Shown here: one piece after another, positions 43,322 to 51,829 of the stretch
How the letters are laid out: each line of letters begins with the position of its first letter
Numbering within the stretch: the first letter of the stretch is position 1
From: Paludibacter sp.
Lineage (GTDB): Bacteria > Bacteroidota > Bacteroidia > Bacteroidales > Paludibacteraceae
Length of the DNA stretch: 64,000 nucleotides
Assembly: GCA_028710895.1 (NCBI GenBank)
Contig: JAQTTH010000010.1
Span: forward strand, 62,001-126,000
Direction: 5' to 3'
Translations under genes and position numbers: made by a program
The notes under the pieces: generated by a model
The model's input: the letters and a program-made list of their open reading frames with translations, nothing else
What the model was told of the DNA's origin: nothing
The model's database searches: none

Positions 43322-43353
43322 GTTGCACATTTCCAAAAATATAACTACCTTTG
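43322..43353 (+). promoter_or_regulatory. Promoter of rplY-pth-hslR
   Basis: -7 box TACCTTTG at 43346-43353 and GTTG (near TTTG) at 43322-43325, spacer 20. The leader of about 90 nt holds a small hairpin (cactt/aagtg, 43357-43379), which might be a ribosomal-protein control site; this is unproven. Confidence 0.55.
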
Positions 43354-43451
43354 TCCCACTTTTTTGAAAAAGAAAGTGTGATGGGAAATTAGGCGACAAA
43401 TCACTTAAAAATAACCGCTTAAATTTTGAGTAACACAATAATAAAAACAAA

Positions 43452-44027
43452 ATGAAATCATTTGATTTAAAAGGAACAGTGAGAGCTGACCTAGGCAAAA
43501 AAGCCACAAAAGCAGAAAGAGTAGTTGACAATGTACCATGTGTATTGTATGGTGTAGCTGAAAACGTACATTTCACAACTACTGTTAGCGAAATTCGCAA
43601 ATTGGTTTACACTCCGGAAGTGTTTGTTGTAAACTTGGAAATTGATGGAAAAGTAACAAAAGCTATCATGAAAGCTTTGCAATTCCACCCGGTAACTGAT
43701 AAAGTTTTACACATGGATTTCCTTGCTATCGGCGAAGATAAACCAGTTGTAGTAAATCTTCCAGTTAAACTTGAAGGTTTGGCTGAAGGTGTTAAAGCAG
43801 GGGGTAAATTGGCATTGGAAATGCGTAATTTGAAAGTAAAAGGTTTATATACTCAAATTCCTGAAAACATTGTAATCGATGTTACAGAATTAGGATTAGG
43901 TAAATCTATTCAGGTTGCTAAAGTATCTGTTCCAAACCTGGAAATCTTGAATGCTAAAAATGCCGTTGTAGCACAAGTTAAGTTGACAAGAGCTGCTCGT
44001 GGTGCTGCCGCAGCTGCTGGAAAATAA
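43452..44027 (+). CDS. rplY: Ribosomal protein bL25 (CTC form)
   Basis: 5S-rRNA-binding protein of the large subunit. At 191 residues it is the long CTC form with the N-terminal L25 domain ([51 protein letters not shown]) and the C-terminal beta domain ([17 protein letters not shown]), ending in an Ala-rich tail. It is followed by pth after 11 bp, the common pairing. Confidence 0.96.
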   Translation: MKSFDLKGTVRADLGKKATKAERVVDNVPCVLYGVAENVHFTTTVSEIRKLVYTPEVFVVNLEIDGKVTKAIMKALQFHPVTDKVLHMDFLAIGEDKPVVVNLPVKLEGLAEGVKAGGKLALEMRNLKVKGLYTQIPENIVIDVTELGLGKSIQVAKVSVPNLEILNAKNAVVAQVKLTRAARGAAAAAGK

Positions 44028-44038
44028 TTTTTGAACGC

Positions 44039-44602
44039 ATGAAATACTTAATTGTCGGTTTGGGCAATATTGGTAGCGAATACCAGGATACCCGCCACAA
44101 CATAGGTTTTACAATATTGGACGCCTTTGCCAGGGCGTCCAATGTTTTTTTTACCGAAAACCGTTACGGCTCCACTTGCGAAGTGAAGTTGAAAGGTCGC
44201 ACGCTGATTTTGCTCAAACCATCTACTTTCATGAATTTGAGTGGAAATGCTTTGCGATATTGGATGCAAAAAGAAAAAATAGCAATAGAAAATGTTTTGG
44301 TTGTTGTAGACGATATTGCCTTGCCATTTGGAACACTTCGATTGAAACCTCAAGGTTCAGATGCCGGGCATAATGGATTGAAGAACATTCAGGAAATTCT
44401 TGGAAATAATAATTATCCACGTTTGCGATTTGGCATTGGAAATGATTTTGCAAAAGGTCGTCAAGTTGAATATGTTCTTGGAAAATGGACTAGAGAGCAA
44501 GCTGCTGCCATTCCCGAGCGTGCCGAACGTTGCGCAGAAATTATTCAAAGCTTTTGCCTTGCAGGAATGCAACTTACAATGACCCAGTTTAACAATAAAT
44601 AA
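44039..44602 (+). CDS. pth: Peptidyl-tRNA hydrolase
   Basis: Cleaves peptidyl-tRNA dropped from stalled ribosomes. The 187-residue protein has [18 protein letters not shown] with the catalytic histidine at about residue 21, [37 protein letters not shown] and [14 protein letters not shown], all family signatures. Its stop codon touches the start of the S4-domain gene, so the two are probably coupled. Confidence 0.97.
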   Translation: MKYLIVGLGNIGSEYQDTRHNIGFTILDAFARASNVFFTENRYGSTCEVKLKGRTLILLKPSTFMNLSGNALRYWMQKEKIAIENVLVVVDDIALPFGTLRLKPQGSDAGHNGLKNIQEILGNNNYPRLRFGIGNDFAKGRQVEYVLGKWTREQAAAIPERAERCAEIIQSFCLAGMQLTMTQFNNK

Positions 44603-45013
44603 ATGAAAACTGAAGTTCGTATCGATAAGTGGTTGTGGGCTGTGCGTTTATTTAAAACACGCACTCTGGCTGCAGATGCGTGCAAAAGTGGGAAGATTAT
44701 CATTCAGAATATTCAGGTAAAACCATCACGTAATGTGAAGATTGGTGATGTGGTTTGTATAAAGAGGAATCCAATTTTGTTTTCGTTTAAAGTGTTGGCA
44801 CTTTCAGAAAATAGAATGAATGCAAAACTGGTTACAGGTTTTATGGAAAATGTAACTACACCAGATCAATTGGAACTTATTGAGCTCGGAAAACTGGCCG
44901 GAGCTACCGGGCGTGACCGCGGAACCGGTAGACCGACTAAAAAAGAACGTCGTGATTTAGATGATTTTATTGAGCCTACTTTTATGGACGAAGATGGCGA
45001 TTGGGATTTCTAA
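44603..45013 (+). CDS. hslR: S4-domain RNA-binding protein (Hsp15-like)
   Basis: A 136-residue protein with an N-terminal S4 RNA-binding domain (RIDKWLWAVRLFKTRTLAAD, CKSGKIIIQNIQVKPSRNVK) as in ribosome-associated heat-shock protein Hsp15, which rescues 50S subunits carrying nascent peptidyl-tRNA. The C-terminal tail is first basic (GTGRPTKKERR), then acidic (DEDGDWDF). It starts immediately after the pth stop, and both proteins deal with stalled translation. Confidence 0.9.
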   Translation: MKTEVRIDKWLWAVRLFKTRTLAADACKSGKIIIQNIQVKPSRNVKIGDVVCIKRNPILFSFKVLALSENRMNAKLVTGFMENVTTPDQLELIELGKLAGATGRDRGTGRPTKKERRDLDDFIEPTFMDEDGDWDF

Positions 45014-45021
45014 TAAATTTC

Positions 45022-45060
45022 TTCAATTATGAATTGTGAATTATTAATTATTAATTGATT
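45022..45060. repeat. AT-rich intergenic repeat (aattatgaattgtgaatta type)
   Basis: Short degenerate direct and inverted copies of aattatgaatt and aattattaatt. A related stretch lies at 46577-46615. Confidence 0.4.
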
Positions 45061-45064
45061 TCCC

Positions 45065-45613
45065 GTGTTTATAGCCCACAAACTCAAAAAAGAAAATATC
45101 TGCGAATATCTGCTCTATATGTGGCAGATAGAAGATTTGCTTCGTGCCTTTAAACTGGATATCGAAGTACTCAATGAAAGAATTATTAAACCTTATCCTG
45201 TTTCGGATGACGAACGGAAAGCATTATTTGGTTGGTACGAGAGTCTGATTGAAATGATGCGGCTTGAAAATGTTCAGATTGAAGGTCATTTGCAGCTAAA
45301 TAAGAACATTATTGCTGAACTGGACGAATTACACGGACTTTTGTTGAAATCAGGACAAGATGCAGGTTATTCTGCTAAATTCTATCATATTTTACCATTT
45401 GTCAGCCAGCTAAGAACTCAGCAACCTTCGGTTCATTTGAGTGATGTAGAATTATGTTTCAATTTTCAATATGGAATCATGTTGCTTCGCATGAAAAAAG
45501 CTGAAATTACTTCAGAAACATTGCAGGCGCAAACTGAAATTAGCAAATTCATGGTGCTACTTGCGCGAAATTATCAATTGTATAAAGCAGGTGAATTAGA
45601 TTTTGATGAATAA
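45065..45613 (+). CDS. DUF4924 family protein
   Basis: A 182-residue, largely helical cytoplasmic protein that starts at a GTG (45065): MFIAHKLKKENICEYLLYMW, then QIEDLLRAFKLDIEVLNERI and PYPVSDDERKALFGWYESLI. This start and the opening segment agree with what I recall of DUF4924, a Bacteroidetes family of unknown function. No catalytic motif or membrane segment is seen. Context (after pth and hslR, before rfbA) gives no hint. Confidence 0.75.
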   Translation: MFIAHKLKKENICEYLLYMWQIEDLLRAFKLDIEVLNERIIKPYPVSDDERKALFGWYESLIEMMRLENVQIEGHLQLNKNIIAELDELHGLLLKSGQDAGYSAKFYHILPFVSQLRTQQPSVHLSDVELCFNFQYGIMLLRMKKAEITSETLQAQTEISKFMVLLARNYQLYKAGELDFDE

Positions 45614-45649
45614 TATTTTCGGAATATCCATTTTTTCGCAAATTATGGC

Positions 45650-45657
45650 TATTTTTG
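45650..45657 (+). promoter_or_regulatory. -7 box of the rfbA-rfbC-rfbD operon
   Basis: TATTTTTG fits TAnnTTTG, 46 bp before the ATG of rfbA. Confidence 0.45.
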
Positions 45658-45703
45658 GAACTCTTAAAACTAAAACATATTTAAACCAATAAAACGCATT
45701 GTT

Positions 45704-46576
45704 ATGAAAGGTATCGTATTGGCCGGAGGTTCCGGAACACGTTTATATCCGGTTACTAAAAGTATTTCTAAACAAATTATCCCGGTTTACGACAAACCTA
45801 TGATTTATTATCCGCTTTCAGTTCTTATGTTGGCAGGAATTAAAGAAATACTTATCATTTCTACCCCACAGGACATTCATTTATACGAAAACTTACTTGG
45901 AAATGGCGAAGATTTAGGTATCAAACTGGTTTATGCGATTCAACCTTCTCCCGACGGATTAGCACAGGCATTTATCATTGGTGAAGAATTTATTGGTGAT
46001 GATAGTGTTTGTATGGTTTTGGGCGATAATATATTCTATGGTTTTGACTTTTCCCGCACGCTTCGTGAAGCTTCACAGTTAGAAGATGGAGCAATGGTGT
46101 TTGGGTATTATGTGAATGATCCTGAACGTTATGGTGTAGCTGATTTTGATGCAAATGGAAAAGTTCTAAGTCTGGAAGAAAAACCGTTGCAGCCAAAATC
46201 CAATTATGCTGTCACAGGTTTGTATTTTTACAGTAACGATGTAGTGAAAAAATCAAAAGGGTTGAAACCATCTAAACGTGGTGAGTTGGAAATTACTGAT
46301 TTGAACCGTTTGTATCTCGAAGAAGAACGTTTGAGCCTGAAAATGATGGGCCGTGGTATGGCTTGGTTGGATACAGGAACACATGACAGTTTGCTTGAAG
46401 CTTCGAATTTTATTGCCACCATCGAAAATCGCCAGGGATTGAAAATTGCTTGTTTGGAAGAAATCGCTTTCCGTAATGGTTATATTACTCGCGAACAATT
46501 ACTCAAACTGGCTGAACCTTTGAAGAAGAATCACTATGGCGAATACCTGATTAAAATTGCCAACGAAGTCTTATAA
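45704..46576 (+). CDS. rfbA: Glucose-1-phosphate thymidylyltransferase
   Basis: First step of dTDP-L-rhamnose synthesis: glucose-1-phosphate and dTTP to dTDP-glucose. The 290-residue protein has the nucleotidyl-transferase loop [20 protein letters not shown], then [29 protein letters not shown] and the C-terminal [14 protein letters not shown]. All are close to RmlA. It heads the operon rfbA-rfbC-rfbD. Confidence 0.97.
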   Translation: MKGIVLAGGSGTRLYPVTKSISKQIIPVYDKPMIYYPLSVLMLAGIKEILIISTPQDIHLYENLLGNGEDLGIKLVYAIQPSPDGLAQAFIIGEEFIGDDSVCMVLGDNIFYGFDFSRTLREASQLEDGAMVFGYYVNDPERYGVADFDANGKVLSLEEKPLQPKSNYAVTGLYFYSNDVVKKSKGLKPSKRGELEITDLNRLYLEEERLSLKMMGRGMAWLDTGTHDSLLEASNFIATIENRQGLKIACLEEIAFRNGYITREQLLKLAEPLKKNHYGEYLIKIANEVL

Positions 46577-46615
46577 ATTCATAATTCATAATTATGCATT
46601 GTTAATTATGCATTA
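46577..46615. repeat. AT-rich repeat between rfbA and rfbC
   Basis: ttcataattcataattatgc and an inverted counterpart ttaattatgcat. Same style as 45022-45060. Confidence 0.4.
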
Positions 46616-46621
46616 AATAAA

Positions 46622-47170
46622 ATGGAAATAATTAAAACTCCTATAGAAGATCTTATAATTATTAAACCACGTGTGTTTAATGACCCACGTGGTTTTTTTT
46701 GCGAAACGTATAATCAAAAAACTTACAACGATGCTGGAATCAATCTTCAGTTTCGACAAGATAATCAATCGAAATCATCATACGGTGTGATTCGTGGTTT
46801 GCATTATCAGTTATATCCTCATAGTCAGTCGAAGCTTGTTTCAGTTGTACAAGGTGCGGTATGGGATGTTGCTGTTGATTTGAGAAAAAGTTCCCCGACT
46901 TTTGGCCAATGGTACGGCGTGGAGTTGACAGAAGAAAATCATTTGCAATTCCTTGTTCCACAGGGATTCGCACATGGATTCTCCGTTATCAGCGAAACTG
47001 CTGTTTTTTCATACAAATGCGATGATTTTTATAATCCCACTCTCGAGGGTGGAATTATGTACAACGATCCGGCATTGGCTATTGATTGGAAGATACCTTC
47101 AGATAAAGCTATAATTTCTGAAAAAGACACGAAACATCCTTTATTGAAAGATGCCGTTTTAAATTTCTAA
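46622..47170 (+). CDS. rfbC: dTDP-4-dehydrorhamnose 3,5-epimerase
   Basis: Double epimerisation of dTDP-4-keto-6-deoxyglucose. The 182-residue cupin-fold protein shows the RmlC hallmarks: FNDPRGFFCETYNQKTYNDA, FRQDNQSKSSYGVIRGLHYQ with the catalytic His (RGLHYQ), VVQGAVWDVAVDLRKSSPTF, and VPQGFAHGF. It lies between rfbA and rfbD. Confidence 0.97.
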   Translation: MEIIKTPIEDLIIIKPRVFNDPRGFFCETYNQKTYNDAGINLQFRQDNQSKSSYGVIRGLHYQLYPHSQSKLVSVVQGAVWDVAVDLRKSSPTFGQWYGVELTEENHLQFLVPQGFAHGFSVISETAVFSYKCDDFYNPTLEGGIMYNDPALAIDWKIPSDKAIISEKDTKHPLLKDAVLNF

Positions 47171-47208
47171 CCAATTTTAATATCGCCGAAGGCAAAGAAC
47201 TCAAAAAA

Positions 47209-48066
47209 ATGACAACTATATTAATTACCGGTAGCCACGGGCAACTTGGCAACGAAATGCAGCAAGCTGCTATTCGTTTTCCGGCTTTCAAATTTATTTA
47301 TACTGATGTCGAAGATCTTGACATTTGCGATAAAGCGGCACTCGATGCTTTTGTAAAGAATAATGCTGTAAATGTTATTGTAAACTGTGCAGCGTATACG
47401 GCTGTTGATAAAGCTGAAGACGATGTGGAACTTTGCTATAAAATCAATGCTGAGGCAGTTCGCAATATTGGTGAGGTTGCTGCTTCAAACAACATAAAAG
47501 TCGTTCATGTTTCTACCGATTACGTTTTCGATGGAACCAGTTATGTTCCTTACACTGAAGACCAACTAGTTTGTCCTGCAACGGTCTATGGTAAATCGAA
47601 GTTGGATGGCGAAAAAGCCTTGTTAGAAGCAAGTTCTCAATCAGTAATTATTCGTACTGCCTGGTTGTATTCATCCTTTGGCAACAATTTTGTAAAAACA
47701 ATGATGAAACTTGGTTCGGAAAGAGATTCATTAAACGTTATATTCGATCAGGTTGGCACTCCAACGTATGCTGCCGATTTGGCCGATGCTATTCTAATGG
47801 TAATAAGTCACGATACATTTGTTCCCGGCATCTATCATTTTTCCGACGAAGGTGTATGCTCGTGGTACGATTTCACAAAGACTATTCACCGCATTGCTGG
47901 CATTACTTGCGATGTTCGACCAATCGAAACCAAAGATTATCCGGCCCGTACACCTCGCCCACACTATAGCGTGCTAAATAAAGCTAAGATTAAAGCAATT
48001 TACGGTATTGTAATTCCACATTGGGAGGAGAGTTTAGTGAGGTGCATTTCTATTTTAAAAGTATAA
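47209..48066 (+). CDS. rfbD: dTDP-4-dehydrorhamnose reductase
   Basis: Last step to dTDP-L-rhamnose, using NAD(P)H. The 285-residue SDR protein has the Rossmann motif ITGSHGQLGNEMQQAA, the VNCAAYTAVDKAEDD segment, the VSTDYVFDGT motif (Thr of the triad), and YGKSKLDGEKALLEA with the catalytic Tyr-x3-Lys. The gene for the intermediate 4,6-dehydratase (rfbB) is not in this window. Confidence 0.97.
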   Translation: MTTILITGSHGQLGNEMQQAAIRFPAFKFIYTDVEDLDICDKAALDAFVKNNAVNVIVNCAAYTAVDKAEDDVELCYKINAEAVRNIGEVAASNNIKVVHVSTDYVFDGTSYVPYTEDQLVCPATVYGKSKLDGEKALLEASSQSVIIRTAWLYSSFGNNFVKTMMKLGSERDSLNVIFDQVGTPTYAADLADAILMVISHDTFVPGIYHFSDEGVCSWYDFTKTIHRIAGITCDVRPIETKDYPARTPRPHYSVLNKAKIKAIYGIVIPHWEESLVRCISILKV

Positions 48067-48076
48067 TGCAAATTTT

Positions 48077-48115
48077 AAAACGCAGATCAATTTCAATGAT
48101 TTGCGTTTTTTTTTT
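48077..48115 (+). terminator. Rho-independent terminator of the rfb operon
   Basis: 13-bp stem aaaacgcagatca/tgatttgcgtttt (48077-48089, 48097-48109) with one G-U pair, then T-run. Confidence 0.82.
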
Positions 48116-48144
48116 GCAATAAATGGAAAAATAATCGAAAATAC

Positions 48145-48175
48145 TTTGGTTATATAAATAATTCCTATAGCTTTG
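48145..48175 (+). promoter_or_regulatory. Promoter of the membrane protein/wHTH operon
   Basis: TTTG at 48145-48148 and TAGCTTTG at 48168-48175 with a 19-bp spacer, an exact match to the Bacteroidetes promoter consensus. Confidence 0.75.
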
Positions 48176-48181
48176 CAGTTC

Positions 48182-48191
48182 AAAGTACTTT
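48182..48191. promoter_or_regulatory. Candidate operator 1 (AAAGTACTTT)
   Basis: Ten-base perfect palindrome placed 6 nt after the -7 box, over the expected transcription start. The same palindrome in the same place precedes creD (49114-49123). The wHTH protein encoded at 48795 is the likely binder. Confidence 0.55.
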
Positions 48192-48206
48192 TAATTTAAT
48201 GATAAA

Positions 48207-48785
48207 ATGGAAAAGCAAATTGAGGATTTAAAAGCAATACGTGAGATGATGGAAAGATCATCCAAATTTTTGTCATTGAGTGGTTTGTCGGGTATAATGG
48301 CAGGTGTTACAGCTATTACGGGAGCTGCAATAGCTTATTTCTATATTCTTGAACAACCCCGAGCTGTTGCAGTGCCATTATTGATTTTAGATGCATCTTT
48401 GACACTTATAATTTCTATCGGTTTTGGAATCTTGTTTTCAGTCAGGAAGGCTAGAAAACGCAATCTTAAACTTGTAAATTCATTGACCCGGAAAATTATT
48501 TACAGTCTTGTTATTCCGTTGGTGACAGGAGGTTTTTTTTCATTAATACTGATATCTCGTGACCAAATTGAACTTGTTGCGGCAATAACCTTAATTTTCT
48601 ATGGACTTGGTTTAGTTAATGTATCAAAATACACTCTTGATGAGATTCATTATCTAGGCTTGACAGAGATAGTTCTTGGAATATGTGCTGCTATTTTCTT
48701 ATATCACGGCATATTATTTTGGACCATAGGCTTTGGTCTTTGTCATATTGTGTACGGATTTATTATGTACCGGAAATACGATTAG
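48207..48785 (+). CDS. Six-helix membrane protein of unknown function
   Basis: A 192-residue inner-membrane protein with about six membrane segments (for example LSGIMAGVTAITGAAIAYF, LLILDASLTLIISIGFGILF, IIYSLVIPLVTGGFFSLIL). The N-terminal cytoplasmic part (MEKQIEDLKAIREMMERSSK) is charged and may form a coiled coil. I do not recognise a named family. It is followed after 9 bp by the regulator gene and then creD, the arrangement I recall for this type of operon in Bacteroidetes. It shares the operator palindrome with creD, so an envelope-related role is plausible. Confidence 0.65.
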   Translation: MEKQIEDLKAIREMMERSSKFLSLSGLSGIMAGVTAITGAAIAYFYILEQPRAVAVPLLILDASLTLIISIGFGILFSVRKARKRNLKLVNSLTRKIIYSLVIPLVTGGFFSLILISRDQIELVAAITLIFYGLGLVNVSKYTLDEIHYLGLTEIVLGICAAIFLYHGILFWTIGFGLCHIVYGFIMYRKYD

Positions 48786-48794
48786 AATAATTAG

Positions 48795-49085
48795 ATGGAA
48801 AATATAATTGCAAATCTGAATAAAGCCTTCGAAAGCCGTATCCGCTTGGGTATTATGTCGATATTGATGGTGAATGATTCGGTTGATTTCAACACGATGA
48901 AGGATTTGTTGGAGCTAACCGATGGAAACTTGGCGAGTCATATTAAGGCGCTTGAAGGCTTGGAATATATTCAGTCAAGTAAACAGTTTATTGGACGTAA
49001 GCCTAATACCCGTTTTTTGATTACAGAGCTAGGACGTAAAAGCTTTCGAGATCATTTAAATGCACTTGAGAATCTTATAAGATAA
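48795..49085 (+). CDS. Small winged-helix transcriptional regulator
   Basis: A 96-residue protein that is little more than one wHTH domain: LNKAFESRIRLGIMSILMVN, recognition region LLELTDGNLASHIKALEGLE, wing KQFIGRKPNTRFLITELGRK and a short dimerisation helix. It resembles the ArsR/MarR-like regulators placed before creD in Bacteroidetes. No metal-site cysteines are present. It probably binds the AAAGTACTTT palindromes found in both promoters of this region and so represses itself and creD. Confidence 0.82.
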   Translation: MENIIANLNKAFESRIRLGIMSILMVNDSVDFNTMKDLLELTDGNLASHIKALEGLEYIQSSKQFIGRKPNTRFLITELGRKSFRDHLNALENLIR

Positions 49086-49099
49086 TTTTTTTTGCCACT

Positions 49100-49123
49100 T
49101 TACTTTGAAATACAAAGTACTTT
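49100..49123 (+). promoter_or_regulatory. creD promoter with candidate operator 2
   Basis: TTACTTTG (49100-49107, near TAnnTTTG), then 6 nt, then AAAGTACTTT (49114-49123). Box-to-palindrome spacing and the following TTAA are the same as at 48168-48193. Confidence 0.55.
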
Positions 49124-49151
49124 TAAATAATAACAATTAATTCAAAAACTT

Positions 49152-50486
49152 ATGGAAACAAACATGCAACGAGTTGAAAAATTCAGCCAATCAATTACTT
49201 TAAAGGCAATTATCATTGGTGTTATGACATTATTAATGCTTATACCCGGGGAAATGATCCAAAACTTGATTAGTGAAAGACAAAAACGCAGCGAAGAAAC
49301 AATCGGAAAAATTAATTCGAAATGGAGTAATGCACAAACAATTAATGGTCCGGTGTTAGTATTACCTTACACAACCACTGAAACTGATGATAAGAACAAG
49401 GTAGTGAATTTGCAACACACGATCAAGTTCACACCTGAAATGTTGATTATCAATGCTAAATTAATTCCCGAAGAGCGTCATTATGGGATATATAAATCAA
49501 TTTTATATAAGAGTGAAATTGAAATTTCAGGTAAGTTCAAGAAAATTGACTTTTCCTTACCTGCAAACAGTCAGATGAATAAAGGCGAAGCTTATGTTCG
49601 GATTGGTATTTCAGATTTACGAGGAATGACTAATAATCTGGATTTTATGATGAATAATAACCATTACTCAGCCGAAGCGGGAGGGGAGCAGGATGTTATA
49701 GGACAAGGGTTGGTTATTGCTCTCAAAGATTTTGATTTAAGCGAAGATGGTCCACTTTCATTTAAATGTATAATGAAACTTAATGGAAGCAGTGACATAA
49801 ATTTTATCCCGATAGGTAAAACCACTCACGTGCAAATGAATGGTGCCTGGCAATCGCCTGGATTTATAGGTAGCTTTACACCAGAGTATAGCATGAACGA
49901 ATCCGGATTTAATGCGAAATGGAATATACTCCATTTTAACCGAAATATCCCGGAGCAATGGTTTGATAATCAGCAGAATTCCTTTGCCGATGCCTCGTTT
50001 GGTGTAAATCTGGTCGACACAGTGAATCATTATCAACAAAATATGCGTTCAGCGAAGTATGCCTTCATGTTTATAGCGCTTACATTTGTAGTTTTCTTTT
50101 TCGTAGAAGTACTTACACGTAAAAAAATTCATCCTATTCAATATTTGTTAGTTGGCATAGCATTGATATTATTTTACAGCTTGTTGTTGTCAATTTCGGA
50201 ACAAATAAACTTTGCCATAGCTTATTTGATTGCAAGTGTTGCTACTATTGGATTAATAACGATTTATGCTCATAGTATCTTTAAAAATAAGATGCAAACG
50301 ACTGTTTTAGCTTCAATTTTGAGTATTCTTTATGTATTTTTATATGTAGTGCTGCAATTGGAAGATATAGCTTTGCTAATAGGTAGTGTTGGTTTGTTTA
50401 TAATTCTTGGATTTATCATGTTCTTTTCAAGAAAAATTAATTGGTATAAAAATCCTGATCAGGCTGAACAACCCATATCTGAATAA
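49152..50486 (+). CDS. creD: Inner-membrane protein CreD family
   Basis: A 444-residue CreD-type protein: N-terminal membrane helix (about 17-36), a large periplasmic domain (about 40-295; EETIGKINSKWSNAQTINGP, LNGSSDINFIPIGKTTHVQM, WNILHFNRNIPEQWF), and five to six C-terminal helices (KYAFMFIALTFVVFFFVEVL and on). CreD (formerly Cet) affects envelope integrity and colicin E2 tolerance in E. coli, where CreBC controls it. Here it is paired with the small wHTH regulator instead. It ends at a bidirectional terminator. Confidence 0.92.
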   Translation: METNMQRVEKFSQSITLKAIIIGVMTLLMLIPGEMIQNLISERQKRSEETIGKINSKWSNAQTINGPVLVLPYTTTETDDKNKVVNLQHTIKFTPEMLIINAKLIPEERHYGIYKSILYKSEIEISGKFKKIDFSLPANSQMNKGEAYVRIGISDLRGMTNNLDFMMNNNHYSAEAGGEQDVIGQGLVIALKDFDLSEDGPLSFKCIMKLNGSSDINFIPIGKTTHVQMNGAWQSPGFIGSFTPEYSMNESGFNAKWNILHFNRNIPEQWFDNQQNSFADASFGVNLVDTVNHYQQNMRSAKYAFMFIALTFVVFFFVEVLTRKKIHPIQYLLVGIALILFYSLLLSISEQINFAIAYLIASVATIGLITIYAHSIFKNKMQTTVLASILSILYVFLYVVLQLEDIALLIGSVGLFIILGFIMFFSRKINWYKNPDQAEQPISE

Positions 50487-50528
50487 AAAAAATCCGGCGA
50501 ATCGATTTGTTGATTCGCCGGATTTTTT
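50487..50528. terminator. Bidirectional terminator creD / Cys-Met PLP gene
   Basis: Perfect 17-bp inverted repeat (50487-50503, 50512-50528) including ccggcgaatc, with A- and T-runs at the ends. Confidence 0.92.
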
Positions 50529-50543
50529 CTGAATAATTTTATA

Positions 50544-51776
50544 CTACTTCAATGCTTGCACAAAGTCTGCAAATAAATCATCTATGCCCTCCAGACCAAC
50601 CGAAATGCGGATTGTTTTATCTGAAACATTCATTTCCTTGCGTACTTCGGGAGTAAATGTCCCGTAAATGGTGCTTGCAGGGTGAATTGCGAGTGTTTTA
50701 TTGTCGAATAAGTTTGTTGCACGTTTTACCAGTTTCAACTTGTTCATGAATTGAAAACAGGCTTCACGCGATGCCAAATCCATTGTGAACATTGCTCCGG
50801 GGAAGTCACCAAATTGTTCCTGGCTCAGGGTATGAAATTTATTTGATGATAAACCGGTGTAATTGACTGATTCAATTTCCGGTAATTTCTCCAGTTGCTC
50901 AACCAATTGCTTACAGTTGGAAGTTGCACGTTCGTAGCGAATGGACAAAGTCTCCAATCCCAATGTTTGCATATAGGCTGCTTGTGGAGTCATGTAGGCT
51001 CCCAGGTTGCGATGTACTTCTTTACGGAGTTTGGCGGTAAAGGCGGCAGGACCAAATTCTTTGGCCATTACATGCAGTTTTGGTGACGATAGCCAGTTGA
51101 AATTGCCATAATCGATGATGAGTCCACCCAAACCAGTTGCACCCCCCGAAATATATTTTGTGCTTGATACAATTTCAATATTTACACCAAAATCTTTTGC
51201 TTTGAATGCACAGAAAGGAACAATTGTAGTGTCGGCAACTACCGGCACTCCTTTTTGTTTGGCTATGACTGAAATGGCTTTCAAGTCGGCTACTTCCAGT
51301 TGTGGATTCGTAATAATTTCAAGAAAAATTGCACAAGTGTTGGCATCGACATGAGCTTCAACTTCGTCTACATTGGTCAAATCGCAAAAGCGAATTTCCA
51401 CACCAAAAGCGGCTAGGGTAGAAGCAAAGAAGGAATATGTGTTACCAAACAAATGTTTTGATGTAACAATATTGCTTCCGGTTTGAGCCATCGTGAAAAT
51501 AGCATTTGTAATGGCTGCCATGCCTGAGTTCAACGCTGTAACATTAAAGGCCCCGGTTATGGTGCGTACCCGATCTTCGAAATACTGAACTGTTGGATTT
51601 GTAATCCGTGAATAAGTATGATCTGCAGCTCTGCCTGTAAATGCAAGTCCCATTTGTTCGGCCGTATCAAACTCATAGGCAGCAGAGTTGTATACAGGCA
51701 TACTCAATGCGTTGTATGCATCGGGTTTAGCATAGGGAGTATGTAATATTTTTGTTTCTAATGATTTTTCGTTCAT
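50544..51776 (-). CDS. Cys/Met-metabolism PLP enzyme (O-acetylhomoserine sulfhydrylase or methionine gamma-lyase)
   Basis: Start taken at the ATG at 51776 (MNEKSLETKILHTPY), since the longer frame opens only with a TTG. The 410-residue enzyme belongs to the gamma-family of fold-I PLP enzymes: YSRITNPTVQYFEDRV near the N-terminus, LNSGMAAITNAIFTM, the phosphate-binding VVADTTIVPF, and the PLP lysine in VSSTKYISGGATGLGG. The family includes O-acetylhomoserine sulfhydrylase, cystathionine synthase/lyase and methionine gamma-lyase, which motifs alone do not separate. The length and the N-terminal HTPYAKPDAYNALSMPVY fit best with O-acetylhomoserine aminocarboxypropyltransferase-type enzymes of Bacteroidetes. 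Confidence 0.85.
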   Translation of the reverse strand: MNEKSLETKILHTPYAKPDAYNALSMPVYNSAAYEFDTAEQMGLAFTGRAADHTYSRITNPTVQYFEDRVRTITGAFNVTALNSGMAAITNAIFTMAQTGSNIVTSKHLFGNTYSFFASTLAAFGVEIRFCDLTNVDEVEAHVDANTCAIFLEIITNPQLEVADLKAISVIAKQKGVPVVADTTIVPFCAFKAKDFGVNIEIVSSTKYISGGATGLGGLIIDYGNFNWLSSPKLHVMAKEFGPAAFTAKLRKEVHRNLGAYMTPQAAYMQTLGLETLSIRYERATSNCKQLVEQLEKLPEIESVNYTGLSSNKFHTLSQEQFGDFPGAMFTMDLASREACFQFMNKLKLVKRATNLFDNKTLAIHPASTIYGTFTPEVRKEMNVSDKTIRISVGLEGIDDLFADFVQALK

Positions 51777-51829
51777 TTCTATAAAATTCAACTTATCCTA
51801 AGTTCAAACTCCGGCTAAGTTATTTATAA

